Assembly: GCF_005222705.1 (NCBI RefSeq)
Contig: NZ_STGF01000005.1
Coordinates: 233,066 to 297,065, forward strand
Reading direction: 5' to 3'
From: Paenibacillus sp. SY21-1
GTDB taxonomy: Bacteria > Bacillota > Bacilli > Paenibacillales > Paenibacillaceae
Length of the DNA stretch: 64,000 bases
The stretch's first letter is position 1. Each line of letters opens with the position of its first letter. The notes beneath the pieces were generated by a model. The model was not told the DNA's origin and made no database searches. It worked only from the letters and a program-made list of their open reading frames with translations. This document shows, piece by piece, positions 53,755 to 62,875 of the stretch. The translations under genes and the position numbers were made by a program.

Positions 53755-55623
53755 TTATTCCGGCGCGACGAATGAAATTTCCAATCGCACCGGCTTGTTT
53801 TTGTTCATGGTAAAGGATAAGAGCGCATTTCCGGATTTAAAGAGCAAGCCGGTTCGTCCATTGGCTAACGTCTCCTTGACGGAAACCGCTTTGGCGGCTA
53901 ACAGTCTCGCATACGTTTGCTCCATGACGGTCGCATTCCAGGTGGAAAGCTTCGTTACATAGAAGGCTTCGGGATTATCCTCGTCAACCATGAGCTGGAA
54001 TGCCATTTGCATGGCGCTAAACGTAAGCGTCTGCTCGATAAGGGCCAGTGATTCTTCATCCAGTGACGGGTCTGAGGCAGTCCCTGCTTCCTCGCCGGAA
54101 GCTTGATCCGTAACGGATGCCACGATGGAGCGTCTTGCGGACAATGCCTGAACTTGTCCGTCCGCGGATGGAGCATTGCTCACGGTGTCCCCGTTCCCGC
54201 CGTTGCCTTCAGCGGTATTTCCGCCTGACGCCTCTTCACCTGCACCCGCGGAGGCATCCCCTTCAGCCTGCCCGGAACTGCTGCCTGCATCCGTTTCTGC
54301 CGCAGGAGAAGCGCCAGGCTCCTCATTGCCGGCTTCTGCTTCGCCGCCGGTGGTGCCATTGCCTTCTTCTGCGTCTGCATCAGGCAAAAAGAGGTCATCG
54401 CCGGCTTCTGCGTCGTCCGCAGGCAGCTCGGCAGCCGGCGGAGGATCGGCAGGACCCAAGGTTTCAAGCAGCTTGACGAGCGACAGGTTCATAAAGCCTT
54501 CCGCGTACAAAGCGCCGCTGCGGAAAAATCCTTTGTACAGGAGGGCGCCATCGGCATCAAATAGAGAGCCGACGCCCTCATACTTGCCGCTTGCGAATTT
54601 GCCGTCGTATATGACGGTCCCTGCGGAATTAAATGCCTGACCGGTTCCGCTTTGCTGTCCCCCTGCGAAAGCGCCGCTGTAGAGCAGCGCTCCGGCTTCA
54701 TCATACAAGCTTCCCGCACCGTGATAGCTGCCAAGCAGGAAGCTTCCTTCAAACTTTACAAAGCCCGAGGGGAAGTAGGCCTTGCCGGCCCCGGATTGCT
54801 TGCCTTCAAGAAAGGCGCCTTCGTACTGCAGCTTGCCGCTCGCGTCATACAGCTTGCCGCTTCCCTCGTAAAGGCCGTTATTGAATTGTCCTTCATACAG
54901 CAGCTGATCCTTGCCGGCGTACAGCTTGCCGTCTCCGGCATAAGCGCCCTTTGCAAATGCCCCCGTGTAAATAATGGTGCCATCCGCTTGATAAAGCGTA
55001 CCTGCTCCTTCATAGACGCCTGCGGCAAACGCGCCTTCATAGTTCACGGTTCCATCCGCGTAAAACAAAGTTCCGGCTCCCGCGTATTGATCGGCGGCAA
55101 ATTCTCCCCTGTACAGCAAAACGCCTTGCTTGTCGTACATTTCACCGGCTCCGGACATTTGTCCAAGCGCGAAGTTGCCCTGGTATCGAAGCGTGCCGTC
55201 AGGATAATAGAGCTTGCCCGCGCCAGAATAAAGTCCGTTCTCCATCTGACCCTTATAGAGCAGATTTCCGTTGGCATCGAGAATCGACGCCATCCCGGTG
55301 AAGCTTTTGTCCGCAGCCGCAGCCGCTTCCAGCGACGGCGTTCGACCGAACCATTTGTTGACGAAGGCGGGCGGGCTTATGAAGCCGAAATAAACGATGA
55401 CCAGCGAGATGACGACGATGAGCGCGATCAGTTTTTTGGCGATATAATAGCTGCCTATCTTTACATAATTGTTAAGCGATTTAAGCGGGCTGAAAATGGC
55501 GTTAACCAAAAATTTGCGAATGGCCGCCAGGATGAGCTTGGGCAGCTTGGCCGCTTGCTTGAGCGGCCTTAGGACGGTGCGTTGGATCGGCTTGAAAATC
55601 GGCTTCAGTATTTGTTCGATCAT
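53755..55623 (-). CDS. Membrane-anchored MORN-repeat protein
   Basis: 622 aa. A basic N-terminus (residues 1-60) with predicted amphipathic helices precedes one strong membrane helix (about 66-83, IALIVVISLVIVYFGFIS). From about 118 to 381 there are ten 24-residue MORN repeats and one partial (pattern LLYxGxFxxGxYxGxGxLY). An acidic, Gly/Ala/Glu-rich linker (about 385-500) and a 110-residue C-terminal domain follow. It starts one base after the DUF4280 gene, so the two are one operon. By analogy with DUF4280-linked genes it may be an eCIS cargo or a membrane partner, but a housekeeping envelope role is also possible. Confidence 0.85.
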   Translation of the reverse strand: MIEQILKPIFKPIQRTVLRPLKQAAKLPKLILAAIRKFLVNAIFSPLKSLNNYVKIGSYYIAKKLIALIVVISLVIVYFGFISPPAFVNKWFGRTPSLEAAAAADKSFTGMASILDANGNLLYKGQMENGLYSGAGKLYYPDGTLRYQGNFALGQMSGAGEMYDKQGVLLYRGEFAADQYAGAGTLFYADGTVNYEGAFAAGVYEGAGTLYQADGTIIYTGAFAKGAYAGDGKLYAGKDQLLYEGQFNNGLYEGSGKLYDASGKLQYEGAFLEGKQSGAGKAYFPSGFVKFEGSFLLGSYHGAGSLYDEAGALLYSGAFAGGQQSGTGQAFNSAGTVIYDGKFASGKYEGVGSLFDADGALLYKGFFRSGALYAEGFMNLSLVKLLETLGPADPPPAAELPADDAEAGDDLFLPDADAEEGNGTTGGEAEAGNEEPGASPAAETDAGSSSGQAEGDASAGAGEEASGGNTAEGNGGNGDTVSNAPSADGQVQALSARRSIVASVTDQASGEEAGTASDPSLDEESLALIEQTLTFSAMQMAFQLMVDEDNPEAFYVTKLSTWNATVMEQTYARLLAAKAVSVKETLANGRTGLLFKSGNALLSFTMNKNKPVRLEISFVAPE

Positions 55624-55624
55624 G

Positions 55625-56011
55625 TTACGGCACCTGTATCGTCATTTGACCGGGGTTCACAAATTGAATGACGCCCCCCCAATTGCACATGCATTTCGAT
55701 GTTTGGTTAAGCGCAGGCATATTGGCGATCAGCACGGTCGGCGAGCCGGGAACCCACGGAGCGGCGGTGACCGGAATGCAAGGCATCGGCGTAAGCGCGC
55801 CAAGAGCTGCCGCAGTGGCGGCGGCGACGGTCGGGTTAGCCAAGGAGTTGCACATGCCGAACGGCATAATGTTGACCATCGGCTTATTGTCCATAATGTT
55901 GGCGATAGGCATAGACGTCATCACCAGATTGGCAGGCAGTACGTTAAACGTGCCGGGCGCTGCTCCGAAGGAGCATTGCATGGTGGCTCCGCCGCATATT
56001 AATTGTCCCAT
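55625..56011 (-). CDS. DUF4280 PAAR-like protein
   Basis: 128-aa protein of the DUF4280 (PAAR-like) family, expected to form the sharp tip on a VgrG/gp5 spike. Typical features are the start MGQLICGGATMQCSFG, the NIMDNKPMVNIMPFGMC block, and Cys/Pro-rich end CMCNWGGVIQFVNPGQ. The ATG at 56011 follows GAGAGG; an upstream open extension lacks a ribosome site. It lies 3 kb from the eCIS operon and on the other strand, directly ahead of the MORN gene. Confidence 0.9.
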   Translation of the reverse strand: MGQLICGGATMQCSFGAAPGTFNVLPANLVMTSMPIANIMDNKPMVNIMPFGMCNSLANPTVAAATAAALGALTPMPCIPVTAAPWVPGSPTVLIANMPALNQTSKCMCNWGGVIQFVNPGQMTIQVP

Positions 56012-56205
56012 AGGCGTCCTCTCCGCAAGCGTATAAAAATGCATGTACGCTACTGTTTTAGCTATATTCATAGTACTATAAGCCCTATGCCCCTTCAACA
56101 AAAACCTGCTAAAATTTCGTTGTTTCGATTAATTTTACCAAGCTAATGGATGTCAAACGACAAAACATGTAGTACTATTGAAATAATAGATTAGGTAGGA
56201 AAGCG

Positions 56206-58959
56206 ATGGTGTTCATGCGAAGGTCCAAATGGGGAATAGCTTTGCTGCTATTGGTTGCGCTCGGCCTCGTTTTTTGGCTGTATCCGAATTTGAATTATTT
56301 TAATAACCCGCCTTATCAGGCGGAGCGGTCTCTGTCCTATCTGTCTAAAGCAACCACAGGACCTGACGGCAGCATGATCGCGATCAGCGATTCCCGTCAG
56401 GAAATCATCAGGATGAGCAGCGATGGGATCATTAGCGAGCGAATCGTGCAAAAGGCGGAGGAAAATGCCAGACACGATTTCACCGATCTTGCGGTCGCCG
56501 CAGACGGTACGATCTACGCGGTGGATACCGTGCTCGACAGCTACGGGCTGTATGTGCAGGAAGAGCGAATTTTGCGTTACATACCCGGCGATTCGCAAGG
56601 AGAGCTGCTTCATACGATGCAGGGCAGCGGAACCAACAAGCGTGTCGGACACATCAAAGGCTTGCAGGTAACCGGCGACGGCGTGTACTTTTTTGTATAC
56701 CAGGCCCCCGAGGTGGAGCTGCACCAACTGCCGCTGAACGGAAGTGCGCTGACGGAGGTATTGCGCTTCCAGCTGCCGGAAGATCGCTACATGTCGGAAA
56801 TTGTAGGCTATAAGGAAGGCCAGATTTATTATACGTCGAAGCGCGGAGCTATTTTTCGCGTCAGCGCAGCCGGCGAAAGCGAGCTGGCCTACCCGCTGGA
56901 TTCGATGGACCGCACCCGAAGGAATTTCCCGGAGGGGCTGCTGCTGAGCGAGAACGGCAGGCTGTATTTTATCGATCGGCTGGTGAATTCCGTTACAAGC
57001 ATGAAGGCGGCCGATTCAAGCGGCATTACGACGGAGGTCAACGAGAAGGAGCTTCAAGCTGCCGCCCCCGGCGCAGAGCTGCTGGATATTATGGACTTGG
57101 CGGTAGGAGCCGACGGCCGAATCGAAGTGGTGCTGGATGACCGGATTATCGGCTTTAATCCTGACGGCACGACAACGGAATTGTCCAAAGCGTCCTATAA
57201 TCGCGGCTACGTGCTGCAAGGCTGGGTGACCTGGACTGCCGCGGCAATACTGGTCATTGTCATAATTGCGCTGTTGAGATTATTTTATACGAATATTCTG
57301 AACAGACGCATTTCCCTGTTTTTCAAACAGGTGTTTGTGCTGGTGCCTATACTGAGCGTCGCGATGCTCCTGTTGTCCAACTTTATGTACGACAGCTTCT
57401 CGGCACGGATGGAGGAGGACATGAAGCTGCAGCTCGCGATGCTGGCGCGCAACGGTCAGAATTTGATCGATGGAGAGAAGCTGAAGCGTCTAACCTCGCC
57501 TAGCGATTATATGAACGAAGACTATCAGGAAATCCAGAAACGCATGAACAGCTTGTTCGAGAGCGCGGACCCGGCCAACCGGAAAGGCCTGTACAGCACG
57601 CTCTACAAGTTCGAGAACGGCGAAATTTTCATTATGATGGACGATGACGACGGTGTAAACATGTTCAAGCCCTTCGTTATGAGCCCTGGGGATATCGCCA
57701 TTCGCGAGCAAGGAATTGTCAGCACGGGACGCTGGGAGGATGCGACCGGGCGCTGGCTATACGGAATCGGGCCGGTATTCGATGACAGCGGCAAGGTGGT
57801 GGGCGTGTATGAAACAGGCCGCGACCTGAACGTGCTGGAGCAGGCGAATCAGACCATTTACAACTCGATAGTCAAAAATATCCTTTGGGTCAGCTTGCTC
57901 TTGATCGCCGTGCTGCTCACTTTAACGTACATGCTGCTTTCATCGGTGCGGAAGCTCCGCAAAAGCGTCATGGAAATGGCAAACGGCAACTGGGACGCGA
58001 CGTTCCAGGTGCGAACGCAGGACGAGGTTGGGGATTTGGGCGAGCAGTTCAACCGAATGGCTCATCATATCCGCACGTATATCAAGGACATTACTTCGTT
58101 TAGCGAGGCGTCGCACCGGTTCGTACCGCAGCAGTTTTTCAAGTATCTGGGCAAAAAAGGCATCTTGGACATTCATTTAGGCGATCAGGTCCAGCAGAAT
58201 ATGGCGGTAATGGTAGCCAATATTCGCTCGTTCAACAAGCTGTCCAAGCAGCTTACGCCCAAGCAGAATTTCGATTTCATGAACGCATTTCTTAAAAGAT
58301 TCAGTCCATTTGTCCGCAAGGAGGACGGCTTGATCAGCAAATATCTGGGAGCGGGCTTTATGGCGCTGTTCCCGTCCCACTCCGACGATGCTCTGCGGGC
58401 GGCCGTCAATATCCGGCGGGATTTGGCCGCATTTAACGATACGCTCGCAGCTTCAGGCATCCCGCCTGTCGATATGGGCATGGCGATTCATAAGGGCCCG
58501 CTTATCCTCGGCATCGTGGGGGAGGAGCAACGGATGGAAGGCAACGTCATTTCCGACGATGTCAACCTGACGACGACGCTAGAGCGAATGTCGGATGCGA
58601 TGGGAGCGTCCGTGCTCGTAACCAAAACCTTTTTCGACCAGCTCCGCTCGCCGGAGCGGTTTCGCCATCGCAGCCTTGGACGCGTGCATATTGACGGCAA
58701 GGACGAGCCGCTTGAGCTGATTGACGTATACGAAGGCGAAAGCGAGCAGACGCGAGGCTTAAAGGATCTGACGAAGGAGCAATTCGAGCGAGGAATTGAG
58801 CTGTGTCAGGAAGGGCGCTTCTATGACGCAAGGGAAACGTTCATCGAGGTCATTCGCATCAACCGTATGGACAAGGCTGCGAAGCTGTATTTCTATCTAT
58901 GCGATGAGTATTACCAGAAAGGCGCATCCGAGGGCTGGAACGGAACTTTGGCGGTTTAA
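56206..58959 (+). CDS. Membrane beta-propeller/HAMP/class III nucleotidyl cyclase homologue, probably inactive
   Basis: 917 aa. A membrane helix at 10-27, an external beta-propeller-like domain (about 50-340), helices near 347-366 and 376-396, a second external sensor, a helix near 562-583, HAMP (585-640), then the cyclase domain (660-850) and a TPR-like tail. The metal-binding aspartates are replaced: FADIR-type motif reads VANIRSF (Asn672), and the IGD motif reads LGAGFM (Ala716). The transition-state arginine position in VNLTTTLE is Thr791. The lysine (Lys712) and Asn787 remain. So it is likely a signalling pseudoenzyme. Confidence 0.88.
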   Translation: MVFMRRSKWGIALLLLVALGLVFWLYPNLNYFNNPPYQAERSLSYLSKATTGPDGSMIAISDSRQEIIRMSSDGIISERIVQKAEENARHDFTDLAVAADGTIYAVDTVLDSYGLYVQEERILRYIPGDSQGELLHTMQGSGTNKRVGHIKGLQVTGDGVYFFVYQAPEVELHQLPLNGSALTEVLRFQLPEDRYMSEIVGYKEGQIYYTSKRGAIFRVSAAGESELAYPLDSMDRTRRNFPEGLLLSENGRLYFIDRLVNSVTSMKAADSSGITTEVNEKELQAAAPGAELLDIMDLAVGADGRIEVVLDDRIIGFNPDGTTTELSKASYNRGYVLQGWVTWTAAAILVIVIIALLRLFYTNILNRRISLFFKQVFVLVPILSVAMLLLSNFMYDSFSARMEEDMKLQLAMLARNGQNLIDGEKLKRLTSPSDYMNEDYQEIQKRMNSLFESADPANRKGLYSTLYKFENGEIFIMMDDDDGVNMFKPFVMSPGDIAIREQGIVSTGRWEDATGRWLYGIGPVFDDSGKVVGVYETGRDLNVLEQANQTIYNSIVKNILWVSLLLIAVLLTLTYMLLSSVRKLRKSVMEMANGNWDATFQVRTQDEVGDLGEQFNRMAHHIRTYIKDITSFSEASHRFVPQQFFKYLGKKGILDIHLGDQVQQNMAVMVANIRSFNKLSKQLTPKQNFDFMNAFLKRFSPFVRKEDGLISKYLGAGFMALFPSHSDDALRAAVNIRRDLAAFNDTLAASGIPPVDMGMAIHKGPLILGIVGEEQRMEGNVISDDVNLTTTLERMSDAMGASVLVTKTFFDQLRSPERFRHRSLGRVHIDGKDEPLELIDVYEGESEQTRGLKDLTKEQFERGIELCQEGRFYDARETFIEVIRINRMDKAAKLYFYLCDEYYQKGASEGWNGTLAV

Positions 58960-59024
58960 TCGAACCTGCGAGCTGGAATTCCTTGAAATGTTGAAGCCTA
59001 CTTATAATTCAACGCGAAACGTGA

Positions 59025-59050
59025 GCTTTGCCGTCAGAGGACGGCAAAGC
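59025..59050 (+). terminator. Hairpin after the cyclase-like gene
   Basis: GCTTTGCCGTC and GACGGCAAAGC form a perfect 11-bp stem with a 4-base loop. It is followed by CGTTTACG rather than a real T run, so termination would be partial; it may separate the cyclase and acetyltransferase genes. Confidence 0.45.
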
Positions 59051-59084
59051 CGTTTACGATTGTGGCGGGGGGAGCCAGGTCATT

Positions 59085-59582
59085 ATGCTGACGGGCCAAT
59101 ATCGGATCGAAAGGTTAACCACTTGGAATGAAGCGGAGAAGGTTGTAGCCTTTCTGCTGTCGGATGTTTCGTTTGACGATACGCGTTATACGCCAGGCGA
59201 GCTTGCACTGTTCCGGCAGCTTCCTTACCGGGCTTTAGAAGGCGAAATATGGTTCTGGTATGCGGTAAATGAGCAGCAGGAGATAATTGCGATTAACTGT
59301 ATCATGGAGAACGAGCAGAGGACCGGCGGTTATAGCTGGGACTATATGGCGGTGCATCGCGAATACCGCAAGCTTGGCGTAGCCGCCGCTCTTATGGACA
59401 ATATGTTTCGTACGCTTAGGGAGCTTGCAGCGAGGTACTTGCTTACGTACACCTGCGATTTGCCGGCGTACAGACGAATACGCGAGCTGTTCGTGCAGAA
59501 CGGCTTTGAGCTGATCGGACGCTGTCCCGATTATTATTATGAAGGGGAAGACCGGTTAATCTATTATTTGAAGCTGGTTTAA
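59085..59582 (+). CDS. GNAT-family N-acetyltransferase
   Basis: 165-aa acetyltransferase. The acetyl-CoA region shows as WDYMAVHREYRKLGVAAALM (V-x-x-x-x-R-x-x-G-V/I-x) near residue 95, and the C-terminal ELFVQNGFELIGR is typical of the fold. The ATG at 59085 follows GGGGGGAG; the longer frame starts inside the hairpin upstream. It lies 7 bases before the transporter-like gene, so the two are probably one transcript. Substrate unknown. Confidence 0.85.
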   Translation: MLTGQYRIERLTTWNEAEKVVAFLLSDVSFDDTRYTPGELALFRQLPYRALEGEIWFWYAVNEQQEIIAINCIMENEQRTGGYSWDYMAVHREYRKLGVAAALMDNMFRTLRELAARYLLTYTCDLPAYRRIRELFVQNGFELIGRCPDYYYEGEDRLIYYLKLV

Positions 59583-59589
59583 AGGTGAA

Positions 59590-62500
59590 ATGATAAATAC
59601 AGCCCGATTACTGCAAATCGTTGGCGCAAAGCCGGAAGATCAGCGCAAGCTGTTTTTGATGGTGCCTGTGTTCTTTATTTGCGGCATAGCCGAAATGATG
59701 AATTACAACGCGTTTATGACGCTGTTCAACCAGCGCTTCGGTAGCGAATATTTGCCACACATCCACGTGGCGGAAGCGCTCGTCATGCCGCTCGAAACCT
59801 GGCTGCTTGCCTGGCTCGCGGCGAAGCTGCCCAAGCCTAAGCTGATGCGCGTGCTGTACCTGCTCATGCTGGGGCTTGTGGTGGGCTGTACGCTGGTGCT
59901 TGTTGTCATGGAGACCGCCGGCTTTGATTGGCGCTGGTTCTACCCGTTGCTGTTTATCGTCTCGAACTTTGTTGTAAGACAGCAGACGATTCTGCTCTGG
60001 ATTCTGGCGGTAGATTTATGCTCAACCCAGCAGGCCAAACGGCTTATGCCCTTGTTTGTCGGCTCGGCGACACTGGGCGGAGTTGCGGCGGGAGTGCTTG
60101 CATATGTAATCAGCCTCTGGTTCGGACCAACGGCCATCTATGCGGCAGGCGCTATCCTGCTCCTTGTGGCCTGGTACAATTACCGCGAGGTTATCGCACG
60201 TTACCTTGTTCCGCTATCGCTTAAACAAGGAAATGAAGAGGCGGAGGAGCAGCAGCTGTCAACGACAGCCGTCTTTAAGCAGGCCTTAAAATCTCCGTTT
60301 TTGCTGTCGATTATCGTGCTGATTACGATTATGCCGGCGCTGTTCTATTTGATCGAATATCAGTTTTTGAATGTAACGAGAATGACGTATGAAAGCGAAC
60401 AAGCATTCAGCCGTTATTTTGGCGTCATTACGGTGCTGTTATTTGTATTGGCGTTTCTGCTTCAGCTTGTTTCCGGCAAGCTTATGACGAGACTTGGGGC
60501 AAGCCAGATGCTGACTGCGATTTCCGCAGTTTACGTGCTGTCATTTGTGCTCGCAGCCGTGTTTATTGAAGGGCCTGCTGCGTTAGCCGTCGTCTCGCTG
60601 GGCTATATGCTCATTTATTTGCTGCTGTTCTATTCAGCGGAGCCGTCGTACCAGCTGTTCTTCAAAGTATTCCCGCTTGAGCTGCGGGACAGCTACCGTT
60701 ATGCTTCTCAGGGCATTGCCGCTTTTGGCGGGATCCTGCTTGGCGCTGCGCTGCAATTTCTTCATTCCGACTTTGGCATGTCCTGGACGGGACTCTCAAT
60801 TGTGGGGCTTGTGGGGGCGGTCGGCCTGCTTGTGCTGGCCTGGTATAGCCGCAAGCTCTATATGAAGGAACTGGTCAACAGCGTTCAAACGACGGGCGGG
60901 CTCGATTTGGCCGAATCTTTTGACGAGTTTAGAAGAGATGCTTCGGCAATCGCCCAGGTACGGGCAATGCTGAAGGATAAAGCGGACTCGGCCCGCGAGA
61001 TTGCGCTGCAAATTTTTGGCAGGCTGCAGAACCCTAAAGATGTGCCGGATTTGCTGGAGCTTGTAGACGATCCGAATCCGCGTATCCGGATAGCGGCCGT
61101 CAGGGCGATGAATCTGGAGCGCGCGGATTTGCAAGCTATGGCAAAAATCGCCGCTTTTCTGGAGGACCCGGACGATGAGATGCGGGCCGAGGGCGTTAGG
61201 CAAATCGGAAGAATGAAGCATATGGAGCATCAGGCGTTTTATTTTCTAAGGCAAAAGCTGCTTGACCGCCATCCGAGCGTCGTGGCTGAAGCGGTACGGG
61301 CCATGTATGCCCTGAACAACGCGCCTAGCTTTGAAGCCTGCTACGAAGTCATTGATCGGATTCTGGATGAGGGTGGAGCGGCTGCCGTATATATTTGTCC
61401 CGTAGTCGCCGAGCTTGAGCTGAGGTCGTTTATTCCCAAAGTGGAACGGATCGTCGACGAAGCGCATCCCGCTGCAAGGGTTGCTGCGATTTCCTGTCTG
61501 GGCAGACTCGGGTATGCGCCAATTGTGCCTAAGCTGCTGGACCGGCTTGAAGCGATGGACCAGGAGCTGCTTCGTACGACCGCCGAAAGCTTCGTTCATA
61601 TCGGGGAGCCGGCGGTGGAGCTATTGCTTGACAAGCTGCAGTCGGCTCCGGCCAAAAGCTGGAATGTGGTCATTGCCGCGCTTTCCTCGCTCCTTGCCGA
61701 AGCGCAGGTTCAAACGACGCTTGTGGATGAAGCACTGCGCCGCTTAGTCGCATTGGACGAGGCCTCCGCATACAGCAGCGCTTTGCAGAAGCTTGGCTAT
61801 GACGAGCTTGCCGCCCTGTCCGCGTTGCGTTGGCGCGAGGTTCGCAGCTCCGTATACGAGGGCATTTGGGCATTGCTCTCACGTCTAGCCGACGGTCAGG
61901 TAGTAGAAACGGTCAAAAAGGCTGCGGCTGACGAGGACGAGGAAATTCGCAGCAATGCCTGGGAAGTGCTTGCGGAGGGAATGGGCGAGCGGAGGCTGTC
62001 GCAGGCTCTGCTTGCTTCCCTGGAAAAGGGCGAGGATAGCCGCAAGCTTGAGACGAATAAGGAAGCCGAGCTGCTGCTTGAGTCTGCGCTTAACGGACTG
62101 GATGAATGGTGGCGGGATATAGCCGAGGCTGCGTTAAAGAAGGAGGAGGATGACATGGCTAGCGAGCAGTTGATGATGTCGCGACTGAACAAGGTAGTGT
62201 TTCTCCGCCAGGTTCCGTATTTTGCCGATTTGTCGCTCGAGGAGCTGGGGCTCATTGCCAACATCGCCGAAGAGCGCAGCTATCCGGATGAGGAGCCCAT
62301 ACTGAAGCGAGGGGAACCGAATTCGGCGATGTACGTCATTATTGAGGGCAACGTCGAGCTAATCAGCGTGTCCGCCGCAGGCTGGGAGGGCACGATCGGG
62401 GTGCTGGGCGCCGGAGAGGTATGCGGTGTGACGTCAGCGCTGGACCATACGCCTTCCACTGTCACCGCTCAATCTCTGCTGGGCGATGTCAAGGTGCTCA

Positions 62501-62625
62501 GGCTGCTCGCCGAGGACGTGTCGCGCTTGATTAGACTGTACCCGGAAATCGGTATCGGATTGCTGCGCGCTTCCTTCGCTCGAATCAGACTGCTGGAAGA
62601 AATGATGATGCGAATTGATTCCTAG
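59590..62625 (+). CDS. Npt/ADP-ATP-carrier-like membrane protein fused to HEAT repeats and a cNMP-binding domain
   Basis: 1011 aa. Residues 15-430 form about twelve membrane helices of the MFS/Npt1-like nucleotide carrier type (FICGIAEMMNYNAFMTLF, VLYLLMLGLVVGCTLVLV). About 450-840 are HEAT-type repeats (PDLLELVDDPNPRIRIAAVR). The cyclic-nucleotide-binding domain covers about 868-1000 (LRQVPYFADLSLEELGLIA). Its phosphate-binding cassette reads GAGEVCGVTSAL-DHTPSTV: Glu943 is kept but the usual arginine after proline is Ser956. AAAGGTGA precedes the ATG. Confidence 0.85.
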   Translation: MINTARLLQIVGAKPEDQRKLFLMVPVFFICGIAEMMNYNAFMTLFNQRFGSEYLPHIHVAEALVMPLETWLLAWLAAKLPKPKLMRVLYLLMLGLVVGCTLVLVVMETAGFDWRWFYPLLFIVSNFVVRQQTILLWILAVDLCSTQQAKRLMPLFVGSATLGGVAAGVLAYVISLWFGPTAIYAAGAILLLVAWYNYREVIARYLVPLSLKQGNEEAEEQQLSTTAVFKQALKSPFLLSIIVLITIMPALFYLIEYQFLNVTRMTYESEQAFSRYFGVITVLLFVLAFLLQLVSGKLMTRLGASQMLTAISAVYVLSFVLAAVFIEGPAALAVVSLGYMLIYLLLFYSAEPSYQLFFKVFPLELRDSYRYASQGIAAFGGILLGAALQFLHSDFGMSWTGLSIVGLVGAVGLLVLAWYSRKLYMKELVNSVQTTGGLDLAESFDEFRRDASAIAQVRAMLKDKADSAREIALQIFGRLQNPKDVPDLLELVDDPNPRIRIAAVRAMNLERADLQAMAKIAAFLEDPDDEMRAEGVRQIGRMKHMEHQAFYFLRQKLLDRHPSVVAEAVRAMYALNNAPSFEACYEVIDRILDEGGAAAVYICPVVAELELRSFIPKVERIVDEAHPAARVAAISCLGRLGYAPIVPKLLDRLEAMDQELLRTTAESFVHIGEPAVELLLDKLQSAPAKSWNVVIAALSSLLAEAQVQTTLVDEALRRLVALDEASAYSSALQKLGYDELAALSALRWREVRSSVYEGIWALLSRLADGQVVETVKKAAADEDEEIRSNAWEVLAEGMGERRLSQALLASLEKGEDSRKLETNKEAELLLESALNGLDEWWRDIAEAALKKEEDDMASEQLMMSRLNKVVFLRQVPYFADLSLEELGLIANIAEERSYPDEEPILKRGEPNSAMYVIIEGNVELISVSAAGWEGTIGVLGAGEVCGVTSALDHTPSTVTAQSLLGDVKVLRLLAEDVSRLIRLYPEIGIGLLRASFARIRLLEEMMMRIDS

Positions 62626-62664
62626 AACCAGGATGGAATGAGACAATAGAACTTTTAAAAAAAT

Positions 62665-62710
62665 GGAGATTCTTCGGTTGCTTGCATGCAAACCGGGAAT
62701 CTCTTTTTTA
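62665..62710 (+). terminator. Intrinsic terminator after the transporter-like gene
   Basis: GAGATTC-TT-CGGTT and AAACCG-GGAATCTC pair around TGCATGCA, followed by a run of T (CTCTTTTTTA). Confidence 0.85.
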
Positions 62711-62875
62711 TGTTAACGATTTCTAATTTTGGTATACTGAAAGAGCCGAGAGGGTCGTTTATTGCACAGGGGATTTAGCAGGGATCAGATACGCTGGGAG
62801 TATGCCCTTTTGGCTGCAGAAAGCTGAGCTGTGGAGTAGTGGGAACGGAGGAGAAATCGTATCGTTGCTTTTATT

